Assembly (NCBI GenBank): GCA_028752905.1
Contig: JAQNBH010000015.1
Span: 18,456,110-18,520,109 of the forward strand
Length of the DNA: 64,000 nt
Reading direction: 5' to 3'
Source of the DNA: Cladorhizidae sp. MBARI D1340-BT2
Taxonomy: Eukaryota > Porifera > Demospongiae > Poecilosclerida > Cladorhizidae
A program made the position numbers and the translations under genes. Positions 1-12,700 of the stretch are shown one piece after another (within the stretch, counting starts at the first letter, position 1; every line of letters begins with the position of its first letter). A model generated the notes under the pieces. It had not been told where the DNA came from. It made no database searches and saw nothing but the letters and a program-made list of their open reading frames with translations.

Positions 1-130
1 GGTCTATACATTGGGTCCGATTCTTATTGTGAGCTATATATTGAGAGGTGTATTGCTTGCATTATGCTGATCTTGTAAACACAGAGGCACATTGTGTGTC
101 ACATTAATTAGAATTCTCCTTTCTCCACAG

Positions 131-292
131 ATTGTTCCTGGCCTTCCCAAGACCCGTTCAGGTAAAATTATGCGTCGAATTCTGAGGAAGATGGCAGCTG
201 ACAAGCCAGAGGAATTAGGAGATGTGTCTACACTTGCAGATCCTTCGATTGTGGAACAAATTCTTCAGCAACATAACAACAAGTTCAGATGA
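131..292 (+). CDS. acetyl-CoA synthetase, last coding exon (upstream paralogue, partial)
   Basis: This exon follows a clean acceptor (ttctccacag, ending at 130) and reads about 53 residues to a TGA at 290-292. It contains the A10 motif [12 protein letters not shown], whose lysine after SG is the catalytic and acetylation-regulated residue of AMP-forming acetyl-CoA synthetases, followed by the family's tail ([13 protein letters not shown]). The rest of the gene lies left of the window. The splice position and tail match the last exon of the minus-strand gene ending at 3546, so the two are tail-to-tail paralogues. The differing residues are spread along the exon, which argues against a recent assembly duplicate. 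Known family role: acetate + CoA + ATP to acetyl-CoA. Confidence 0.93.
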   Translation: MVPGLPKTRSGKIMRRILRKMAADKPEELGDVSTLADPSIVEQILQQHNNKFR

Positions 293-592
293 TATTATAA
301 CCTCTCAGACTTTATATTATATATTCCAATCCTTTAGTCGTGTCTTAGCTTATCTTTTTTACCCATTTTTTTCCTTCCTCTGATTTTCTTCAGTTTTCAC
401 CACATTTTCTTTCAGGTTCCCCCCCCCCCCCCCCCCCACCCCACCATTTTGTATATATACAGTCATAACTATCCAATAGATATCACACGTATGGAAATCA
501 CTCCCAAGATTGTTCTCAACCCACATAAGACTTAATATTGGAATACTAGAATTAAAAGCTCTGCACACAATTCTGCTTTGAGGGATTGACTA

Positions 593-2735
593 TTATATCC
601 TTATTCTATATCTGCTGCATTTCCTCGTGAACTGTTGCCGGTAAGCATATGGCACCCGACATGGATGTAATCCAATAGGTGGTGAGTGCTCCGCCAGAGT
701 TGTCCCTCCACGTTGACTACTCAAATACAAAATATTGCTCAGTAGCTCACAGAGCATTCCTTGTTTGTCATACTCCAACTCGGCTACCACATTGATCTCT
801 TCTTCTTGACCAGTCTCCCATACAATCACATCTCCTTCCTCGACTGCTTCGCAGAGATATCCACCTGCTATAGGTTCCTCCCATTTCTTCAAAATGTTAA
901 CATGCACAATTCTTATGGACACTGTCATAATAATTATGTCCACAAGATAATCTACAATATCCACTCTCTCCAGGACTTTGTATGGGCCTCGCCATCTTGC
1001 AAGTAATTTGTTCATCTGCGTTGATCTCCTGCACAAAACTCACGAACTTGAGCAGTGTATCATTTTTATTCTTGTTCTGCATCTTTGAGGCTCTCTCTCA
1101 CCAACTCAAACATACTGGCCATCTTCTCTCTCATTGCAATGATATGAGAAAGTACACTCCCAATGCTTTGTAATCAGATTCCCAAGTTTCCTTTGGAACA
1201 TCCAGTGGCCCTCTCACAGATTGTCCATATAGCGGCTCGAAAGGCAAAAATCCAGTAGATACACGAGGTACCTCACGGTATGCCAATTGTCTGTCTTTCC
1301 TAACATCTGCGGCTGCTTTCTTTAAAAAGTGACTTCAATTATGGTGTGGTTTGGATTCATTTACATCTAATAGTCTGTACGTCCTTTGGGAGAAAGTAAA
1401 AATTTGTCCCGTAATTTCTTTGGGGATTAGTTTGATTAACTCCTCTGCCACATGTTTGTGTTGATCTTATGAAGGGAAACTGCCTCTGGAAAGTGAGTTG
1501 CATAATCACGATAAATTGAAAGGAACCAATGAAGTCTATAACAATTCTCAAGCAAGGTTGTCCCATTAGTGGCAGTAGTATAAGTGGAGCTCTCCTCGCT
1601 CTCAGCCTCCCTGCTTTCTGACACTTCGTGTAATTCTTGCAATAACTGGCGACATCTCTGGAGATGGTTGGCCTAATAAAATTATCTGAAGTAATAAGTG
1701 TTGTATCCCAAATGACCTGCAAGAGGAATTGAATGAGCAAGGGGACAAGTACAACGGCATCGAGTACGAGTTGGATTACAGCTTCTGTCCAGCTGTCCAG
1801 CAATTTTTCTTTAATGAATTTTTTTGAGTCAGTTCCCTGCTTAATTGCTTGTCACACACCTGCTAATGTCTCAACAGACTCTTGGAGCTCATTCATTTCT
1901 CTGCTGGCATGTCTAGGGAGTGGTCAGCAAATGAATCCGTGTTTTGTTGCTATTAATTGCTTCTGTTTGCCCTTCTCGCGTCTCCTCTTTTCCTTGCTGT
2001 CTATGAACATGTCATCGTCAAACTCGCTCCTAGCTATTCTGGTATCCTCTCCTGAACTTGGATGGACAGTTAGAGAAGTTTCTGATTCTTGTTGCTTAGC
2101 TTGAGCTCGTAGGGACCACAAGTGCCATGCTGTCAACTTCAGCATTCTGTGCTTCAAACATCTCTGCCCAAGAGGTTACTAATTTCTTGAACATCTGTTC
2201 CCAGCAGTACTGAAGCTGGCAGTGTTTCTGATATTGCTGCTAAATGTTTGAATTCAATTTCCATGGTAACTTGTATAATACACTTTCCCCATGAGCACAT
2301 CAAAGTACTGTTTCTCCCGGCCTGGCTGATATTTCTCTTCGGGTATCAGATCCTTTCTGACCAAGGTTGTGGAAGTGTCCAACAGATACCTGCCACAACA
2401 TTTTCTCAATTTATGACCTTTCACTCAACAATTAAAGCATTTCATTTCACTTCTTTGTGTTTGCAGGATTTTCTGCTTGCCTACCAATGCTGTTGCGATG
2501 GGAAACCATGCTTGCTGTTCTTACTGTCATTCTTTTTCCCACAAAAGGATGGGGTTGGGCAGAGTCACAAGCTTTCAGCAAATATGTGGCGATGTGATGT
2601 GTACAGCATTTTCCACCTTTCCCCGTTTCTTCCAGATAGGCTCTTTCATGCTCCCCACACTTCCTGAGTTTGGAGAAACACTTTGAAGAGCCAGCTTTGG
2701 CAAGAAATAAGATTTCGCAAACATTTTTTAACACA
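593..2735 (-). mobile_element. Ty3/gypsy retrotransposon relic with Gmr1-like order (protease, integrase, then RT start)
   Basis: Read on the minus strand from 2735 down, frameshifted fragments show a Cys-rich gag/knuckle-like stretch (2600-2734), then an aspartic-protease-like stretch containing YLLDTSTTLVRKDL and VLLGTDVQEISNLLGRD (about 2165-2390). A charged linker follows (1924-2157), then an integrase zinc-binding segment with CKNYTKCQKAGR and a core with RIVIDFIGSF (1357-1803). Last is an integrase C-terminal segment with ARWRGPYKVLE and RIVHVNILKKW (850-1036). The same open frame continues into TTLAEHSPPIGLHPCRVP, which resembles the stretch just before the reverse transcriptase in elements with integrase upstream of RT. 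RT itself is cut off near 593. Multiple stops and frameshifts make it non-functional. No LTRs were found. Confidence 0.8.
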
Positions 2736-3545
2736 TGCTGATGCTCTCAACAAACTTTCAGTTGACGTATCGAAATTACAATCATATATCTATATATGCT
2801 GGCAGGCATGAATTAACCTATGATACTTAACCTAAGATACAAAAGTTACTGGATGGTGGGAAAGAAATGAAACGGTTAAAAAAAAAAAAAAGTATTTTGG
2901 AGCTTACAACTGAAACCAGCTTATGCAGTTTTTCCAAAGTGGTTTTTAGCCGAGACAACTTATCGTCACTATTATTACCATTCTTTTTGTTTTGGGGTCC
3001 GCTATTTTGAAATGCGAGTCCAACTATATAGAATGCACCAAACTATCAGATATAAATTTCCAACACTGCCTGGATAAGTCTGCTCTGCACATGAGGGACA
3101 ACACTGCCTGGATAAGTCTACACATGAGGGGACATCTCTAGAGTGCATCTTGCTTATAGATATTGTTCTGGTCTACAATCATCGGAGTGATCCTAGGTAT
3201 TGAACCTCTGGATATGTTTCAGGTGTCCAGACAGAGACAACACTAAGGATAATAAATACAATTGAGGGAATATTCAATCACTCTCAAATGGCCAATCATA
3301 AGATGCAAGACCAGATTGCTACTCAACCTGCATTTCATCAAAATGCACCACTTGGACCGTCTTCTCTGAATTCCTAGACTAAGTGGCATTGGGCAGAAGA
3401 ATAAGCAACAACTTTTTATAACTCTGGAATGCTATTACAATACGGTAGAAGTTGTATAGTATACAGTCAATACTGGTGGTATAATATATAATGTGGTACA
3501 GCAACACACTCCGTCTAGATTAAAAGAGTTGGTAGTTCTTCTCGT
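2736..3545. other. intergenic stretch between the two ACSS genes
   Basis: No coding exon was recognised. It holds a poly-A run near 2878-2892, a short direct duplication of 'acactgcctggataagtct' (about 3063 and 3104), and near 2750-2790 a segment resembling the outer end of the hammerhead-like inverted repeat family (aactttcagttgac). Confidence 0.5.
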
Positions 3546-3550
3546 TTATT
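3545..3550 (-). promoter_or_regulatory. candidate polyadenylation hexamer overlapping the ACSS stop codon
   Basis: On the minus strand the sequence GGAATAAACG places AATAAA across the TAA stop. If used, the 3' UTR would be only a few tens of bases. Other signals further down were not resolved. Confidence 0.4.
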
Positions 3551-3713
3551 CCTTTTCAACTATACTTGAATATTTCTCTATGATTTGGTCCACAATGGCA
3601 GGATTGGCTAGAGTGGAAATATCTCCTAATTGATCTGACTGGTTAGCAGCTATCTTCTTCAGCACACGGCGCATAATCTTGCCCGATCTTGTCTTGGGAA
3701 GTGCAGGTACAAC
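3546..3713 (-). CDS. ACSS1: ACSS exon 15 (A10 catalytic lysine, stop codon)
   Basis: Acceptor catttcattcag. Reads [20 protein letters not shown] and ends in EKE-TAA. The lysine of PKTRSGK is residue 604 of the assembled protein. The stop codon overlaps an AATAAA hexamer. Confidence 0.95.
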   Translation of the reverse strand, partial: VVPALPKTRSGKIMRRVLKKIAANQSDQLGDISTLANPAIVDQIIEKYSSIVEKE

Positions 3714-6700
3714 CTGAATGAAAATGTTGTACGTTATTACCAATAGAAAAAAAGGGGGGGGAAAAACAGGGGGAAAAACAGCAGAAAAGAACAGCTATAT
3801 ATCAAAGGGCAGACAAAGCAGACATCATCACCAACAAAACTTATCAATAGTAAAAATAGAGTAGCAGTGACAGTAAATTCCCACCAGATTTCTACTTCAT
3901 CTCTTCTACACATGTGCCCCTCTCCCCCAAATAAATAATAATAATCGGAACAAACATAATTACCCTCATTGCTCATCAGTGTGCCTGTCACTGCAATCAC
4001 GATCAAGTTACCTTGTTCATCTGACAAACAGAAAATGGTTCCACTGCATTTTCCCTCGCGTAAATGAGTGTGGCCGGAGTATGAAACTTCATGCACACAA
4101 CCTAGTACTTGTGAGTGTGGAGCTATTACTTGGATGCTTCTTTTTCTATTGCACACGATGGCAACTGTCTTGGAACCATGGATTCATTTTCTTGACAGAC
4201 TGCAATAGTTTTATGATGGTTTGCTTCAATTGATTTTTTATCCATCCCACTAGCTAGACTCTCTCTGAAGAATGATCACTCATATTTGTTGCGTCGATTG
4301 TCAAATCCTTTCACTCACTCAACTTCACCATCCCAACTACTCAACCTCTTGTGGACACACACTATTAGGCCATCACCACGATAGCCTGTCACAAAGTGAC
4401 TTACCAGGAACATATTGGGCACTGCAAAAGACCCAATTTTCATCTTCACAAGATCTGTTAGACATTTCTTCAGATCTTTATCGTTGATTTGAACTCCGTT
4501 CTTCTGCACCACAAATGCAATTATACCTTCACACACACACATACATAGAGAGAGAGTAAAAAATAGAAAACACTAAGAGATTGTTTAAAATTTAAAACAG
4601 CTCTGTAAAAGAAGATGAAGGAGTTGTTTTTAATAACATTGACTACAATAATCCTTGAGGCTTTACTACAATAACCCTTGAGGCTTTACTGCAATAACCC
4701 TTGAGGCTTTACTGCAATAACCCTTGAGGCTTTACTTCAATAACCCTTGAGGCTTTACCACAATAACCCTCGAGGCTTTACAATAACCCTTTACAATAAC
4801 CCTTTAGGGAAGAACAATTAGAATAACACAACACATGTGTGCCAGATTGATTTTTTTTAAATAAAGTCATGTGACGTAGTAATGCAAGAGTCGAGGGTCT
4901 TCTTCATGGCCTGAGCGTTGTACCAGGTAAGCACGGTTGCTATGGTAGCTAGCCTAGGGAATACCTATTTTTTTCTCTACACTCTAGTGTTTAGGCCAAA
5001 GAGCACAGGGGTCATTTTACATTTTAGCTAGCTGGTACCTCACTCAGGCAATGAATGTCTCAATCTTTCCATGAAGAAAATCACTTGCTACCTTCAGCTG
5101 TAGCTACCTACATGCATCTGGTTACTTACTTTGGGGTGGGGGGGGGGGGGGGAGAGTTGTTATTTTTTGTCATACCAAAGAGCTATGCTAGAGCTAGCAC
5201 ATTGAAATCTAACTCAAACAGTTTTTCTGGTAAATCGCATTCCTCATGCGGATATACCTGCTATTATCAGGAGCATGAAGCTCGTATGAGGGGATATATT
5301 TGCTATTATCAGGAGCATGAAGCTCGCATGAGGGGATATATCTGCTGTCATCCCTAAAGAGCTAAATACTTTAACAACTCCTGCAATAAGATCTTCCTTT
5401 ATGTCCTCATATCCTAACACAACCATCACGGCATACCTTCTCCAAATATTTCGTGAGGATAACTCACAATTGCAGTTTCAGAAACTCTAGGCTCAGTGTT
5501 CTGTGAGGAATAGAGCAACATTCAACTTACTCTTAACCCCCCCTAATTAAATATATATGATGGCTATGCATAATATACCACATAGCTGAAATGTTTGCAG
5601 TAATTGGAGTTTGCAATTTGTGGCAAAACTAGAGTTTGAGAGTTTGAAAATTTAATGTTTGCAGTTTGGTGGAATTCTCTTTAAACAATACCTGTATACA
5701 GCAATCACACAGAATACACTGTTTGGCGTAGTTTAAAGTGTTCTACTGTCCACATCACCTTTAATTAAGAGCATCAAAAATGCCTGCTTTTCTTAAACCA
5801 TTTATAACAATTTCAGGCTTCTGAGAGAAGGACTCTAAGCGCTTCTATGAGCCAGTTAACGCTCTTAGGCTCTAGTATCGATGCACGAGTGTCAATCTTA
5901 ATATTTTTTAGAATGGCAGTTCCGATGACCAGTCGCTTGTGAACTTCCTCTGCATACCATGTGTTTGAATTATTTCTTCTTCACTGCATCTTTAAGGGAT
6001 TTATTAATTGAAAGATCAAGAGGTTGCAACTTGTCAGTGCAATTTGCAGGCACAGTAATTTGGTGGATGCCGTTCTTTTTGAGATGCTCACAAAATGCAG
6101 CAGTTTGCTGGCTCTGAAGGCATTAAAAAATTGCGAGACATGGATGGTTACGGTTTTCCTTTCTGCCTGGACAAATGGCAACAGAGCCTTATCTACCCAT
6201 TACCGAAGCTTCATTAGACCAATGATTTTCTGAATGCCAAACATTCCAGCAGTTAGGTGGAAACTCAATGGCTGGGTGACATCTTCCTATTTTGCCCTGG
6301 TAGAGAATATGAGGTGGTAAATATTCCCTAGGAGTCACAGCTAGAAGCACTGAGATCTCCCTTTTACCATCAAGGCCAGAAATGGCGATTGACTTCTCCC
6401 TCTTGTCTGTTCATTGTTCATCCACTCACTGGAGCAAGATGAATGGCTATCTGATCCCAATACATGCACTGTTACATGGCTTGCATTCTAGAACCTCTAC
6501 ATGCACTGTTACATGGCTAGAACCTCTACATGCACTGTTACATGGCTAGAACCTCTACATGCACTTATATGGCTAGAACCTCTACATGTACTGTTACATG
6601 GCTTGCATTCTAGAACCTCTACATGCACTGTTACATGGCCCAATTGATTACTAGGGAAGGAGGGGATGTCATTCATTATAACTTCAGCACATATGTCCGA

Positions 6701-9700
6701 AAGATACTGCTCCTCTCGCTTTTCAAATTTAGGTAAAGGTAGTTTAGCCGAGTTGGAACCCTTGTGCCTCACAAGTCCCATCCCTATTAACAATGACTTA
6801 GCCCATGCCTTGGTCCACCATGTTGCTTTAGAAGACTGTGGTCAGTGGCAGCAGCAATTCCTTCTGCAGCAGCCAGTGCTAAGCAGTGTTGACCACTCCA
6901 GCTAGCTGATAATTATTGCAATAGCCTACTTTCTTATTTAAGCATGCAGAGCAACCTCAAGCAAAGAGGGTCGGCCATGTGAATAATTTTCAACTCCGGA
7001 ATCTCCACTCGGTTCTGGTGCTGCCAGGTACTGCTTCTTCAATGACGGTTAGCCGACTCCTGGGACTGTGAAGTGCCGTGATGCCTTGGTTGGCCCATGC
7101 TCTGCGCCATACCTTCCTATACCAGCACGATCTTCAGTGGAGTAGCTAGAGTAGCATGTTGCAGTACCGAGCTCTCATCGTTTCCTCTTGTGAGACTCGT
7201 GACTCTTTCGTTGGCTTCGAGGAGAGCTTGTGACATCAGTGAAGATGCAGACCCAGAAAAAGACATACTTGACGTCCAAGAAAAGTAGCATAGCAAAGAC
7301 ATTGTCGCCATTCATAGTTGAAGTAATGTGCACATACTTAAAATTTAAATTTAGCGAGCAAATTCGAAAAACAACAGAAATTATTTACCCGCAAACATTT
7401 CTGGCTGTATGATACATCATTTTAACGTCTAGAACAAGTGTAAGAAAGCCACACTGGCATGCTTACCATGGCACACTCTATCTCGGCAGTGCCTATCCGA
7501 TGTCCCTTGATGTTGATCACATCATCCACCCTCCCTGTGATCCTATAGTCTCCATCTTTGTCCCGCAAGGCTCCATCCCCAGTAAAGTAATAACCTATAA
7601 CATAATACTGTATATGTAATATACATTGTGTATCCTTTAACAAAGGCTACCTCGTCCAGCTGTAGCCACCCCTGCAACTATAGCTCAGTCTCAACTGATT
7701 ATAGGAACTGCCCCTGCAATTATAACTACCCTTGCAATTGTAACTGCCATTCCAACTGTGACTATGTCAAATTCTAATATGCACTTGTTTTGTTTTGAGC
7801 AAACCATGGATTGTTCAGGACACACAACCTTGAGCAGGCAATACTGGGATTTCCCAAACACAAAACCAAAAAATGACAATAAAAATTTACCAACGTAGAC
7901 CACAAACATTTACATGACCCTTTATCTACTGAACTCGCTTTATCTACTGAACTCCAAATATAATGCAGATAAAAAAGCAGTATTATGTTTTCCCCCCTGA
8001 TGAAGGCTAGAGCATCTAGTCGAAATGTCGAGAGAATACAATTTCAAGTTGATTATTGAGAAGGTTATTGTAATTATATAATATTGTTTTTCATTTATAA
8101 AGAAATGTTTGTGGTCTACATTGGGCTAGGGCTAGGGCTAGGGGCTGGTAAATGCTTGTTTCATTTCTTTCTTGACTTATTACTAAAGTAGACACACATG
8201 CCTATAAAATACACAGACACATGCATCTAAGTAGTTACCTGGTTTGGTTGAAGATCTGTGCTGTTAACTACTTAAAGCGTGTTTACGACATTCATAACCT
8301 TTTACCAATTCTTGGTTGTTGGTCCGCCGTTTAAAAATAGAATATCCCCACTGGTAATCTAATGAGGTAATCCATGGGTTTCCCAGTCACTGCACTGCAG
8401 CTTCCATGGCTTGTCACAGCTGGCACATGTCCTTGATGTCTCACCAAGAAAAAAATGTTGAGTGTCCAGCAGCCGACCAGAGTGTTGCTTGCTATGCAAT
8501 AGCCACTGCTCTTGCCTCGAACTCTGGATCTGATCTGTGCAAAATACGCTGGACCAATACAATGTGTCCGGTCCGCTGCTTCACTTCAAAGCAGCCCACA
8601 TATTTCTACCCCCTCCATAGCCAGCAGAATAGGAGAGAAAGTGATCACAGTATATGTTTCTCATGTGTAGGATGAAAGTGGGTTGGCAGGCTGCTAAGTA
8701 CGGTGACTGGCAACAATTCCAGAGCATACCTAAAATTATAAAATATAGCTACCATTTTCTATCCAATTGTCACTTAATGGCAAGTCCTAGTATGAAGTGT
8801 GGATCATTTTTGGTGTTTGGCAGACAATTCATAAGTTTTGTGCCCTCAAAGTATGGATCCAGGGTTTGGACGGATGACTCATGGATTGCCTGGGAAGAGT
8901 TTGTGGCAACAATACATGGCTTGCTCAAAACATATACACTTCGTCTAACAGCTCACAGCAGCAACCCTATGTAAAATTGTGTTCACCCCCCCCCTCCCCC
9001 CCCCATCGATTATTGCTAGAACGTCACCCACCTGGGTGTGGCTCATAATATATTCGGAGGAACGCAGTGTGGTTTCCCCAGATGGTCCTGGCCTGGCCTG
9101 GCCAAGGCTTCTTGATGCACAGGTCGGCAGAGACATCGGCGTCCACTTGCACCTCATTCTTGGTGTTTGTGGTTATGAGGAAATAAAAGTCACTCAACAG
9201 GTATCAAACTTTCCAAACAGGCAATACTAGAGTAACTACAGCCACACAACTCACTGATGCAGTTAACAGCTCTGGTTGGATGCCCCAGAATGGCCGCATG
9301 GGGAAGCTGGGCTTGGGAGGGGCATCATTGGGTGAGGGGCGCGGGGTTATTACAATACCTCCGGTCTCTGCAGAAAAGATTTTGAATGGTCATCGTTACA
9401 TAGCTCAAAACAGGTTGTTTTTCATTTGTGCAAGCCAACATCCAGCATAGTACGTACTCTACCTGTCTGCCAGTAGCTGTCCACCATCATGCACCTCATC
9501 TCCCTCACCACAGCATTGTACCTGGTTAAGTATGTGTGTTCTACCAGTAGCTGTTCACCACCATGCACCTCATCTCCCTCACCACAGCATTGTACCTGGT
9601 TAAGTATGTGTGTTCTACCAGTAGCTGTCCACCATCATGCACCTCATCTCCCTCACCATAGCATTGTTATCAAGTACGTGTGTCTACCTGACCTCCAGTA

Positions 9701-12700
9701 GCTGTCTCATCTCCCTCACCACAGTATTGTACCTGGTAAGTATGTGGGTTCCACCTGACCCGCCAGTAGCTGTCCACCATCACCTCATTTCCCTTACCAC
9801 AGCAATGTACCTAAGTACGTGTGTTCTACCTGTGTGCCAGTAGCTGTCCACCATCATGCACCCTCATCTCCCTCACTACAGCAATGTAGCTAAGGACGTG
9901 TGTCTGTCAGTAGCTGTCCACCATCATCCCCCCTCACCACAGCATTGTGTGTCAGTGTTCTACTGTACCTGTCTGCCAATAGGTATCCACCACTGTGCAT
10001 CGCTTCTCTCCCACAATGTCATTGAACCAGAGCCATGCTTGCTTATTCAGAGGCTCACCAACTGAGCAACAACAACAGCAACAACAACAACAGCAACAAC
10101 AACAACAACAGCAACATAATGCAGGAACCAAACCTAAATTGACACCCAAATATTTTTTTAATCTTAAAAGCTGTATCAAATTACTTACATGATGTAGCAT
10201 TAAGCTATGCATAACATAACATTTGAATTAAAAAATTCTCAACTTCTCACTTATGTTCATCTCTTCTGTTCATCTACCAAACCTTGACCATGTGTGGGTA
10301 GTGTGAATGTATTATAGACCCCCAGGGTTAAAAAAAACAAAAACACCTTGATATTTTCATGCTTTTCTAGGCACCTTTGCACCAATTAGGCACTACACAG
10401 CGGGCTACCAGTGGTCTGTAGTTGTCCTAGTCGTATGCAGACTCCATTTGTAGTCTGAATAATCATATTTTTCTCCAACTGTTCACATCATTAGTACAAT
10501 AAGCTGTAGTTTAGTAAGAATCAGCTCTGTTGAAGTAAGCAAACAGAAGCTATGCAGTGCTACGTGGGCTATCTTCTGCAACAAACTTATTTGTATTGCC
10601 TCCTTGCTCAAGCCTCCTTGCTCAATAGCTGTTAAGCACAGGTACCTGTGCAGCTTTCCACTGAAGAAGAACCTCCAGAAACAGTAGCAAAAGCCAGGAA
10701 GAAAGCGTTCATGAAGGCAGTTGCGATCGTTAGCCATTAAAAAAATCATCTTTAATGTTGCTCTCTCACCCCGTCCAACCAGAAGTAAATTTTTATAACT
10801 ATTGTAAATTAATACATAGAGCAGTCTATTGGGCATGCAGTTCATACAAAAAAGGGGCGTGTAATAATAATTCCCTTCCCCTCCCCCATGATAATATTTT
10901 TGATTCTTAGGGGGTCTAGTATTAGTGCCTAGTCAAAACCTTGATTTTTACATATTAGGAAGCACACCATTATCTAGAGTCAGGCTAAATAAGAAGGCAC
11001 TTACCACAGCCAAGGATTCTGAGAGAGGACCTCTTATATTTGGTCACCCAATCCGGTCCATAGCTAAGAAGCAGGCGAATAACAGTGGGGGCAGTGTAGA
11101 GGTGCGTCACCTTCAAACGGTCCACCATATCCCAGTACCTACCTGTAATAACATCACACACATCATCTCATCCTTCCCATGCACACCCAGTCTTCTGTGC
11201 TTTTGATGTATACCAGAAATTCGGTTTATTTGTGTAGTAGTATAATTTATGTGAATAATGCAAGAAGACCCAGGAGCGCATTAATAAGATCTTGCAAACT
11301 ATTCAACTATTGATAGGCCATGCCCATAAATGCATATGCCCGCTAGGCAGTTGCGAGGTGAGAAGTTTTGACTAGAGTTTGAGGTTAGTTTGGTGAAAGA
11401 TTAAGTACCAGGCTACTTAGAAATGTCCATATTGTCGTATTTTAAGTGCGCTTTCTACCAACGAAGGAGACTAGGATAGGGGACTCTGCTACCAGGGAAG
11501 CAACTCCGAAGGAGACTGGGATAGGGGACTCTGCTACCAGGGAAGCAACTTCGAAGGAGACTGGGATAAGGAACTCTGCTACCAGGGAAGCAACTCCGAA
11601 GGAGACTGGGATAGGGGACTCTGCCACCACTAAAGCAACTCTGAAGGTGACTGGGATAGGGGACTCTGCTACCAGGGAAGCAACTCCGAAGGAGACTGGG
11701 ATAGGGGACTCTGCTACCATGGAAGCAACTCCGAAGGAGACTGGGATAGGGGACTCTGCTACCAGGGAAGCAACTCCGAAGGAGACTGGGATAGGGGACT
11801 CTGCTACCAGGGAAGCAACTTCGAAGGAGACTGGGATAAGGAACTCTGCTACCAGGGAAGCAACTCCGAAGGAGACTGGGATAGGGGACTCTGCCACCAC
11901 TAAAGCAACTCTGAAGGTGACTGGGATAGGGGACTCTGCTACCAGGGAAACAACTCCGAAGGAGACTGGGATAGGGGACTCTGCTGCCAGGGAAGCAACT
12001 CCGAAGGAGAGTGGGATAGGGGACTCTGCCACCACTAAAGCAACTCTGAAGGCGACTGGGATAGGGGACTCTGCTACCAGGGAAGCAACTCCGAAGGAGA
12101 CTGGGATAGGGGGCTCTGCTACCAGGGAAGCAACTCCGAAGGAGACTGGGATAGGGGACTCTGCCACCACTAAAGCAACTCTGAAGGTGACTGGGATAGG
12201 GGACTCTGCTACCAGGGAAGCAACTCCGAAGGAAACTGGGATAGGGGACTCTGCTACCAGAGAAGTATATCGATCAGTAAAGTGCGTACTATCTGAAGTG
12301 AATGAGCCAACCTAGAGGAACAGAAAGTATATTCTGCCTTCACTGACCAGCAGCAGCTGCAATCGGAAAATATGCTGTGGTAATGCAGTGGCCTTACATA
12401 AGCACCAACAAAAAATAGGTGAAAGGATGATGCACCTTTTCAAGAAATGCTACTTGGAACAGCTGCGATTATCTCCCGGTCCTGTGATTACCAGCATTGC
12501 TTCAAAGCATGGACACTCTCTTACTCTTAGGGATATTGATGATAAAGTCCAAAAGTTCATCACTGCCTTGAGAAAATCTGTACACACCAGTGAACACTCC
12601 AGTGATACTGGCAGCTGCTGAAGCTCATCACTGCCTTGAGAAAGTTGTACACACCTGGTGAACACTCCAGTGATACTGGCAGCTGCTGAAGCTCATCATT

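Noticed and set aside
9952..10212. Poly-Cys (or poly-Gln) protein frame
   Set aside because: The homopolymer is the intronic trinucleotide repeat next to ACSS exon 9; the real exon begins after the acceptor at 10061.
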